Part shown: positions 6,592 to 11,031 of the stretch, piece by piece
Numbering within the stretch: the stretch's first letter is position 1
How the letters are laid out: each line of letters opens with the position of its first letter
Origin: Actinomycetes bacterium
GTDB lineage: Bacteria; Actinomycetota; Acidimicrobiia; Spongiisociales; UBA5794
NCBI GenBank assembly: GCA_024640745.1
Contig: JAHEEL010000062.1
Location: forward strand, 1-11,031
DNA: 11,031 nt
Direction of reading: 5' to 3'
Program-made: the position numbers and the translations under genes
The notes under the pieces: model-generated
Seen by the model: only the letters and a program-made list of their open reading frames with translations
Told to the model about the DNA's origin: nothing
Databases searched by the model: none

Positions 6592-7823
6592 AGTTCGCCG
6601 CTCTTGCTCCGCCGCGGCTCCGCACGGTGGAGGAGTCTGAGCGCACCGCGACCTGGCTCGAGCTGTTCTACGACCTGGTCTTCGTCGCCGCGGTCGCCAT
6701 GATGGGGACGCGGATCGTTCACGACACCTCGTGGACCGGCGTTCTCTCGTACCTCGCCTACTTCGCGCTGGTCTGGTGGCTCTGGGCGAGCCACACGTTC
6801 TACGCCGATCGGTATGACACCGACGATCTGGTCTATCGCCTCCTCGCCGGTGCCCAGATGGTGGCGGTGGCGGTCATCGCCGTCTCGCTCTCCCTCGGCG
6901 AGGCCGGGTCGACCCAAGTGTTCGCCCTCGGATACACGCTGGCTCGCGCGGTGCTCCTCATTCTGTATGCGCGTGCCTACCGGCATGTACCAGGAACGCG
7001 GCGGCTGGTGCGGGGCTACCTCGTCGGATTCGGGAGTGCGTCGGTGCTGTGGGCGATCTCGATCGTGACGCCCACCCCGGTTCGCTTCTGGGTGTGGGCA
7101 CTCGCGTTCGCCGTTGATCTCGCAACGCCGTTTGCTGTGCGCAAGATCCAGGCGGCGGCACCGCTCGACGTCTCGCACCTCCCTGAGCGGTTCGGGCTGT
7201 TCACGATCCTGGTGCTCGGGGAGTCGATCGTCGCCGTGACCGTGGGATTGAGCCATGTCTCTTGGCAGGCATCCACAACGATCGTGGGGGTATTCGGCCT
7301 CGGCGCCGCCACGTGCCTGTGGTGGATCAACTTCGAGCATCACGACGGATTCGTCGTGCGGCGGCGCGGGGAGGGTAAGAACTGGCGTCCGACGGTCTGG
7401 ATCTACAGCCATCTGCCCCTCGCTGCGGCTTTGGCGATGTTCGGCGTGTCGATCGAACTTGCCATCGTCGGAGCCGACCAAGGCCACGACTATCCCACCG
7501 CTGCGCGGTGGCTTCTTGTCGGCTCTGTCGCTCTTGCCTTTGCGTCGATGGCCGCGATCCAGTTCGCGTCGATCCGCCACGGGCAGGAGCACCTGCGGCG
7601 AGCGGCATTCAGAGCGCGACTGATCGGCATACCCGTCGTGCTCGCGATCGGTCTGATTCCGCAACTCCCGGCCGCCTGGGCGATGCCGCTCGTCACGCTG
7701 GTGTGCACCGCCGAGGTCGTCGCCGACTTGGCCGCTGCGAACCCCGACGCCATCCGTTCGGTCCGCGATCGATCGACGAGTGAGACACGAGACACGAGAC
7801 ACGAGACCGTGGACCCGGCCTGA
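6588..7823 (+). CDS. LtrA-family (low temperature requirement protein A) multi-pass membrane protein
   Basis: 411 residues with about ten or more hydrophobic segments and short polar loops. The family signatures are clear: WLELFYDLVFVAAVA near residues 23-37, and ERFGLFTILVLGESIVAV in the middle. In between lie WWLWASHTFYADRYD and later CLWWINFEHHDGF. LtrA was named from Listeria growth in the cold, but no biochemical function is established for the family, so I give none. The C-terminal 20 or so residues are hydrophilic and encoded partly by a 7-bp tandem repeat (SETRDTRHET), probably a dispensable tail. GTG 6588 overlaps the MBL stop codon by 4 bp and has a strong GGAGG. The gene is the second member of that operon and ends 44 bp from the convergent ArsR-type gene. 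Confidence 0.92.
   Translation: MKFAALAPPRLRTVEESERTATWLELFYDLVFVAAVAMMGTRIVHDTSWTGVLSYLAYFALVWWLWASHTFYADRYDTDDLVYRLLAGAQMVAVAVIAVSLSLGEAGSTQVFALGYTLARAVLLILYARAYRHVPGTRRLVRGYLVGFGSASVLWAISIVTPTPVRFWVWALAFAVDLATPFAVRKIQAAAPLDVSHLPERFGLFTILVLGESIVAVTVGLSHVSWQASTTIVGVFGLGAATCLWWINFEHHDGFVVRRRGEGKNWRPTVWIYSHLPLAAALAMFGVSIELAIVGADQGHDYPTAARWLLVGSVALAFASMAAIQFASIRHGQEHLRRAAFRARLIGIPVVLAIGLIPQLPAAWAMPLVTLVCTAEVVADLAAANPDAIRSVRDRSTSETRDTRHETVDPA
7782..7807 (+). repeat. 7-bp tandem repeat (GAGACAC, 3.7 copies)
   Basis: Three perfect GAGACAC units and a partial fourth (GAGAC) lie in the last 15 codons of the LtrA-family gene. Seven is not a multiple of three, so gain or loss of one unit would change the reading frame of the C-terminal tail. 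Confidence 0.9.
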
Positions 7824-7867
7824 GCCGCGGGCCTTCTGTCTGCCGATTCATGTCTCTGTGCCAGGGA

Positions 7868-8212
7868 TCAGCGGTCGGTTCGCACCGTCAGGGACTCGGT
7901 GTCGCGGGCGAAACGCTTCAGCACGACACGATTGAGGCAGTGCCACGTTCGTGGTCCATCCGGTTCCGTCCGCAGGATGTTCGCCGAGCGGAGAATCCGA
8001 AGATGCTCCGAGACGGTGGACTGGGCCAGGTCGAGGTGATCTGCGATCTCACCGACGGTGTGTGGACGGCACTCCATGAAGTATTCCACGATGTCCATCC
8101 TGGCCGGGTGGCCCAGCGCCTTGGCAATCGCGGCCATCTCGTTGCACGTCAGTGGCGTCGGATCGACCGGGGGGTCGTCGTCGAGGCACGCCGGCGGCGG
8201 TTTGAGCTCCAT
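7868..8212 (-). CDS. ArsR/SmtB-type winged-helix transcriptional regulator
   Basis: 114 residues. The winged helix spans about 25-95: AIAKALGHPARMDIVEYF is the typical ArsR first helix pair, TVGEIADHLDLAQSTVSEHLRILRSANIL the helix-turn-helix (recognition helix about 64-77), and RTEPDGPRTWHCLN the wing. The classical metal-sensing helix motif (ELCVCD) is absent. Four scattered cysteines (9, 23, 48, 92) remain, so metal or thiol sensing is possible but not shown. ATG 8212 is preferred because a TACGCT -10 lies 7 nt upstream, as in other leaderless genes here; a TTG at 8233 would add seven residues. It is divergent from the membrane protein gene at 8422, the natural candidate target. Confidence 0.88.
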   Translation of the reverse strand: MELKPPPACLDDDPPVDPTPLTCNEMAAIAKALGHPARMDIVEYFMECRPHTVGEIADHLDLAQSTVSEHLRILRSANILRTEPDGPRTWHCLNRVVLKRFARDTESLTVRTDR

Positions 8213-8219
8213 GGCGGCG

Positions 8220-8225
8220 AGCGTA
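8220..8225 (-). promoter_or_regulatory. Candidate -10 box of the ArsR-type gene (leaderless start)
   Basis: On the minus strand TACGCT is followed by CGCCGCC and then ATG 8212. There is no Shine-Dalgarno before the ATG. No good -35 hexamer is seen. Confidence 0.42.
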
Positions 8226-8356
8226 CCAAGCAATGGCGTGCCTAGCCCTGGGCCGAAAGACCGTTCATCGTCGATTCACGCCGGGACATCGATCGCGAAT
8301 GCCTGATGGATGGGGTCCAACGTCACTCAGGTGTGTGACCGAAGGCCCTATCGTTA

Positions 8357-8372
8357 ATCGTCGAAATACGAT
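8357..8372. promoter_or_regulatory. Inverted repeat overlapping a candidate -10 of the 8422 gene
   Basis: ATCGT (8357-8361) and ACGAT (8368-8372) form an inverted repeat with a 6-bp spacer. TACGAT (8367-8372) is a good -10 hexamer for the plus strand, with an expected start near 8379 and a leader of about 43 nt. An operator covering the -10 would suit repression by the divergent ArsR-type protein. The -35 region is poor. Confidence 0.35.
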
Positions 8373-8384
8373 GAACTTGCTCCT

Positions 8385-8400
8385 TGTGAACTCATTCACG
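8385..8400. promoter_or_regulatory. CRP/GlxR-like palindrome in the leader of the 8422 gene
   Basis: TGTGA-ACTCAT-TCACG matches the CRP-family consensus TGTGA-N6-TCACA at nine of ten defined positions. It lies after the candidate -10 and before the ribosome site, a position where binding would block rather than activate. Confidence 0.4.
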
Positions 8401-8409
8401 AACTGCCTC

Positions 8410-8416
8410 AAGGAGG
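8410..8416 (+). promoter_or_regulatory. Strong ribosome binding site of the 8422 gene
   Basis: AAGGAGG, a full Shine-Dalgarno, lies 5 nt before ATG 8422. It fixes the start against the longer frame that opens at 8233, and it contrasts with the leaderless starts nearby. Confidence 0.8.
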
Positions 8417-8421
8417 AAACC

Positions 8422-9159
8422 ATGGCAAAGCGACTCCGTTCTCTCGGAATCGTCCTATCAGTAATCGGGATCATCTTCGTGATCTCCGGTGGAGTGGCCT
8501 ACACGCAGGTGCAGGACGGATACGGCTCGCTGCAGTCGTTCAGCGAAGCACAGAACGTCACGCTCAGCTACAACGAAGACGGGCAGCTCATCGACCGCGG
8601 CACCACAGAAGGAGCCGAGGCGATCATGGGGCTGTTGACGGAGGACTGGGGCTATCCGGTGAAGGAGGCGGACCTCGATTCCAACGATCCGCTGGTCAAC
8701 ACGGCATCCGAGTACATGTTCCAGATGGCGACGATCGCCTATCACACGCTCCACGGGACGCAGATCGTGGTGCTCGATGAGGCCGTCGAATACAACGGCG
8801 AGACGTTTGCCGCAGGCGAGTATGAGGTCGTCGTCAACGAGGTGGGCAGCCCGGAGCGAGTCGCCGCAGGCCTTGGCGGCTACTGGACCGACTTCGACCG
8901 TTCGAACCCGCTCGAAGGTCCGGCCCGGGCGCAGGCGTGGTCGGGCACCGCACACGGCCTCATCGGAGAGCTTGGTGTTGGAACCGTCACCCATTCGGCT
9001 CTCCAGCTGGGTTTGGCGATCGCTGGAACGCTGGCAGCCATCGGTTTGACGGTATTGGTCGCCGGTCTCGGGCTCGTGTGGGCCACGAGGGAAGAGAAGG
9101 CCACCAAGCCGAAGGCCACCGAGCCGGATGCCGACAAGGAGCTCGAATCGGTCGGCTAA
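8422..9159 (+). CDS. Unrecognised membrane protein with two TM segments and a central exposed domain
   Basis: 245 residues. After a basic start (MAKRLR), residues 7-27 form a first membrane segment and 194-220 a second; the short charged tail is rich in Lys, Glu and Pro. The about 165-residue domain between them is acidic and by the positive-inside rule lies outside the membrane. It holds no cysteine and no enzyme motif I know. Conspicuous stretches are YMFQMATIAYHTLHG (98-112), VEYNGETFAAGEYEV (122-136) and AWSGTAHGLIGELGVG (172-187). The three His residues 108, 111 and 178 could be functional. The first segment could act as an uncleaved signal anchor. The gene stands alone, divergent from the ArsR-type regulator, with the strongest ribosome site in the window and a strong hairpin after it, so it may be highly expressed under the right condition. 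I assign no function. Confidence 0.85.
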   Translation: MAKRLRSLGIVLSVIGIIFVISGGVAYTQVQDGYGSLQSFSEAQNVTLSYNEDGQLIDRGTTEGAEAIMGLLTEDWGYPVKEADLDSNDPLVNTASEYMFQMATIAYHTLHGTQIVVLDEAVEYNGETFAAGEYEVVVNEVGSPERVAAGLGGYWTDFDRSNPLEGPARAQAWSGTAHGLIGELGVGTVTHSALQLGLAIAGTLAAIGLTVLVAGLGLVWATREEKATKPKATEPDADKELESVG

Positions 9160-9197
9160 CACATCACCAAGGCCCTGCCCCCGGGTAGGCGACGAGA

Positions 9198-9231
9198 CGA
9201 TCGGGCCCCGCTGAGAAGCGGGGCCCGATCG
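9198..9231 (+). terminator. 15-bp perfect hairpin with GAGA (GNRA) loop after the membrane protein gene
   Basis: A 15-bp GC-rich perfect stem (9198-9212 and 9217-9231, containing GATCGGGCCCCGCT and its complement) closes a GAGA tetraloop 38 bp after the stop at 9159. No T-run follows, which is common for actinobacterial terminators. It probably ends the 8422 transcript. Confidence 0.7.
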
Positions 9232-9435
9232 CGTCGAAGCAACGGATGACTGGTCAGCGCAGAGGAGTGGGCAGAGGAAGAAGGCGTCGCCTTCCTCCAT
9301 TGTGCCGCTCCCGTTCGCGTCGACCCGCCAGCGGTCGCCGACGTAGCCGTGGTCGCCTGGACCGTACGGCGTGAACACCTCCTCGTCCGATGGGCGCCGC
9401 CGATTCGGCGACGGTGCCCACGCTGGGCCGCCACC

Positions 9436-9473
9436 TGAACGCCCTCAGATCTGGCGCTGAACAAACCATGAAC
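9436..9473 (+). promoter_or_regulatory. Three phased TGAAC boxes, candidate OmpR-family operator
   Basis: TGAAC occurs at 9436-9440, 9458-9462 and 9469-9473, on the same strand, spaced 22 and 11 bp. OmpR/PhoB-family regulators bind direct repeats with about 11-bp period, and the gene at 9523 encodes such a regulator, so autoregulation is a natural reading. Confidence 0.45.
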
Positions 9474-9510
9474 ACGCCACCGATCCTCAGATGATCGAGC
9501 GCAAGGACCG

Positions 9511-9516
9511 TACGAT
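9511..9516 (+). promoter_or_regulatory. -10 box of the OmpR-type regulator gene (leaderless start)
   Basis: TACGAT is followed by 6 nt and GTG 9523. No Shine-Dalgarno precedes the GTG. The -35 region is poor, as expected for an activator-dependent promoter. Confidence 0.5.
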
Positions 9517-9522
9517 GGGCAG

Positions 9523-10221
9523 GTGGAGGGACCCGCAGGCACCGTGCTGGTGGTCGACGATGAACACATCGTCCGTGAGGTCGTGTGCCGGTACCTCGAG
9601 CGTGAGGGATACACGACGGTGCAGGCGTCGGCCGGTCGCGCCGCTCTCGAGCTGATCGAATCCGAGCGCCCCGATCTGATCGTGCTCGACGTGATGCTCC
9701 CCGAAGTCGACGGATTCACAATCCTCGCGGGCCTCCGCAAGCGTGCCGACATTCCGGTGATTCTGCTGACGGCACGAACCGATGAGACGGATCGCGTGCT
9801 GGGTCTGGAGCTGGGAGCCGACGACTACGTCATCAAGCCCTTCTCGCCGCGCGAGCTCGCAGCCCGGGTTCGAACGATCTTGCGGCGAGTAGGGAAGGCG
9901 GATGAGCCTGCCAACGAACGAACGCTGTCCTTCGACGGCTTGGAGGTCGACGAAAAGAGCCGGGAGGTTCGCGTCGACGGAGAACTCGTTGAGCTCACAG
10001 CTCGAGAGTTCGATCTCCTTGCCTTCCTTGCCGCATCGCCGAAGCAGGTGTTCTCTCGCGGTCAGCTCCTCGAGCACGTTTGGGCGTCGTCGACCGACTG
10101 GCAGGACGCGTCGACCGTGACGGTCCATATCCGGCGTATCCGTCGCAAGATCGAGCGCAATCCGAACGAGCCCCGGTGGATCGCCACGGTGTGGGGCGTT
10201 GGGTATCGGTTCGAGCCGTGA
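9523..10221 (+). CDS. OmpR/PhoB-family DNA-binding response regulator
   Basis: 232 residues, the usual length. The receiver domain (7-122) has Asp12-13, phospho-acceptor Asp56 (IVLDVMLP), Thr83 and Lys105 (YVIKPF). The winged helix (135-231) has the family pattern VELTAREFDLLAFLA, the recognition segment TVTVHIRRIRRKI and the ending IATVWGVGYRFEP. It acts as a cytoplasmic transcription factor once phosphorylated by the kinase encoded directly downstream, whose start overlaps its stop by 4 bp (GTGA). The regulon cannot be told from sequence. GTG 9523 fits both the receiver N-terminus and the -10 box; an in-frame GTG at 9544 is the alternative but would trim the first beta-strand. Confidence 0.95.
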   Translation: MEGPAGTVLVVDDEHIVREVVCRYLEREGYTTVQASAGRAALELIESERPDLIVLDVMLPEVDGFTILAGLRKRADIPVILLTARTDETDRVLGLELGADDYVIKPFSPRELAARVRTILRRVGKADEPANERTLSFDGLEVDEKSREVRVDGELVELTAREFDLLAFLAASPKQVFSRGQLLEHVWASSTDWQDASTVTVHIRRIRRKIERNPNEPRWIATVWGVGYRFEP

Positions 10222-11031
10222 GAGGCATCGTCTGGATCCTCGGAGCGGTGCTCGTCGGCCTCATCGTGTTTGAGGTATCGATGCAGCCGACGGCGTCCGA
10301 TCGGCTGCTCCTCACCCTGATCTTCCTGGTCGTGGCCCTGCTTGCGACCGGTTTGGCGATCGCCCTGCGGTGGCGCGGGCGTCGGTCGACGTCGATCCGT
10401 CGCAGTGTGATGATCGTCGGCCTTGCCGGTCTGGCGATCGCAGCTGTGGCCATCGTGATTGCAGCGCAGCAGATGTTTCTGTCGCAGCACGATTTGAACC
10501 TCCTGATGGTGGTGCTCGTGTTCGCGGTCGCCACCGTTGTTGCGTTCTCCGTGTCGGTCAGCGGAGACGTCGCGCGGGACCTCGAGGCGACGGCGGCGGC
10601 TGCTCAGAAGCTCCAGGACGGCGACCTCAGCGCTCGAACCGGCGTAGATCGAGCCGACGAGGTGGGCACCGTGGCAGCGGCCTTCGACGAAATGGCCGCC
10701 GAGTTGGAGCAGCGCGAAGAGGAGCGGACAGCCGACGAGGCAGCTCGCCGCCGATTCCTGGCGGCGATCGGACACGATCTCCGCACTCCGCTTGCGTCGC
10801 TGCGCGCGGCCGTCGAGGCGCTCGAGGACGGCATCGCACCCGATCCCAAGCGCTACCTCGAATCCATGGATCAGAACATCGAGGTGTTGAGCTCGCTCGT
10901 CGACGACCTGTTCTTGCTTTCGCGTCTCGAGACCCATTCGATCGAGATCGAACGAGTCCCAATCGATGTGACAGAAATCGTCGACGAGGCGATCGAGGTG
11001 ATGACCCCGGTCGCTGCCGAGGTCGACGTCC
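10218..11031 (+). CDS. Membrane sensor histidine kinase, HAMP-HisKA (C-terminus beyond window)
   Basis: 271 codons are present before the right edge, so the ATP-binding domain is missing from view. Four hydrophobic segments lie at about 3-19, 29-50, 63-84 and 94-113 with very short connections, so no large extracytoplasmic sensor domain is present; the signal is probably sensed in or at the membrane. A HAMP domain follows (about 110-165, DLEATAAAAQKLQDGDLSAR and DEVGTVAAAFDEMAAEL), then a HisKA domain with phospho-acceptor His186 in IGHDLRTPLASLRAAVE and the second helix LSSLVDDLFLLSRLE. The GTG start overlaps the TGA of the regulator gene and has no own ribosome site, so the pair is translationally coupled and cognate. 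Confidence 0.93.
   Translation, partial: MRGIVWILGAVLVGLIVFEVSMQPTASDRLLLTLIFLVVALLATGLAIALRWRGRRSTSIRRSVMIVGLAGLAIAAVAIVIAAQQMFLSQHDLNLLMVVLVFAVATVVAFSVSVSGDVARDLEATAAAAQKLQDGDLSARTGVDRADEVGTVAAAFDEMAAELEQREEERTADEAARRRFLAAIGHDLRTPLASLRAAVEALEDGIAPDPKRYLESMDQNIEVLSSLVDDLFLLSRLETHSIEIERVPIDVTEIVDEAIEVMTPVAAEVDV

Larger units (their letters stand above)
9232..9522. other. Intergenic region with possible gene remnant and regulator promoter
   Basis: Between the hairpin and the regulator start there is no convincing gene on either strand. The left part (about 9265-9440, minus strand) has a coding-like frame that I treat as a possible remnant. The right part (9436-9522) holds TGAAC direct repeats, a repeated CCTCAGAT (9443-9450 and 9485-9492, 42 bp apart) and the promoter of the response regulator gene. 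Confidence 0.5.

Noticed and set aside
6465..7802. 445-codon minus-strand frame opposite the LtrA-family gene
   Set aside because: Its translation is rich in Arg, Asp, Glu, Gly and Pro without domain motifs, typical of a shadow frame opposite a high-GC gene. The plus-strand product has clear family signatures.
7824..7867. Terminator between the convergent LtrA and ArsR-type genes
   Set aside because: The 44 bp hold only short imperfect pairings and no T-tract. I could not support a terminator.
8233..8421. Upstream extension of the 8422 gene
   Set aside because: It would add 63 unrelated residues before a hydrophobic signal anchor. AAGGAGG directly before ATG 8422 settles the start.
8458..9378. 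306-codon minus-strand frame opposite the membrane protein gene
   Set aside because: As a whole gene it would overlap almost all of 8422-9159 and read through the terminator hairpin. Only its first 40 or so codons look coding-like, and these are reported as a possible remnant.
9487..10128. 213-codon minus-strand frame opposite the OmpR-type regulator
   Set aside because: Shadow frame: the plus strand encodes a complete response regulator with all catalytic residues.
10062..10937. 291-codon minus-strand frame opposite the HAMP kinase
   Set aside because: The translation is Arg/His/Asp-rich without motifs, while the plus strand encodes membrane segments, HAMP and HisKA.

Overview
This is a gene-dense, high-GC stretch with many GTG starts, 4-bp GTGA gene overlaps and several genes that appear to be transcribed without a leader. 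Those traits, with the class III cyclase/STAND ATPase/TPR architecture and an LtrA-family protein, point to an actinobacterium. A deep lineage such as Acidimicrobiia is my guess and is not proven by the window. No rRNA, tRNA, CRISPR array, transposase or phage gene is visible.

Layout, left to right. (1) Positions 2273 down to the left edge, minus strand: the first 757 codons of a large regulator with an N-terminal class III nucleotide cyclase domain, a NB-ARC/STAND-type ATPase and helical repeats, cut by the window edge. (2) 2380-2664, plus: a small tryptophan-rich protein of unknown function behind a good promoter. (3) 5688-2681, minus: a two-gene operon in which a response regulator fused to a glutaredoxin-like and a thioredoxin-reductase-like domain overlaps by 4 bp a histidine kinase with an N-terminal cyclic-nucleotide-binding domain. 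(4) 5794-7823, plus, divergent from (3): a metallo-beta-lactamase-fold hydrolase overlapping by 4 bp an LtrA-family membrane protein. (5) 8212-7868, minus: an ArsR-type regulator, divergent from (6) 8422-9159, plus: an unrecognised protein with two membrane segments, followed by a strong GNRA-loop hairpin. (7) 9523 to the right edge, plus: an ordinary OmpR-type response regulator and HAMP histidine kinase, again with a 4-bp overlap; the kinase is cut by the window edge.

The most interesting part is 2.3-6.6 kb. A kinase that should sense a cyclic nucleotide is translationally coupled to a regulator whose output is a flavoprotein rather than a DNA-binding domain. A cyclase gene lies on one side and an MBL hydrolase on the other. 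In the flavoprotein both expected CxxC redox centres, in the glutaredoxin-like and the thioredoxin-reductase-like parts, are gone, leaving one cysteine in 550 residues. It is therefore unlikely to be a classical disulfide reductase. I read it as a candidate phosphorylation-controlled NAD(P)H/flavin signalling or redox output. The link to the neighbouring cyclase is inference: its purine-specifying residues are non-canonical and it may not make cAMP.

Regulatory signals are unusually readable. Four genes without a Shine-Dalgarno (2273 minus, 2380 plus, 8212 minus, 9523 plus) have a TANNNT -10 hexamer ending 6-7 nt before the start codon, which suggests leaderless mRNAs. The OmpR-type regulator has three TGAAC boxes on an 11-bp grid upstream, and the gene at 8422 has a near-consensus CRP/GlxR-like palindrome in its leader.
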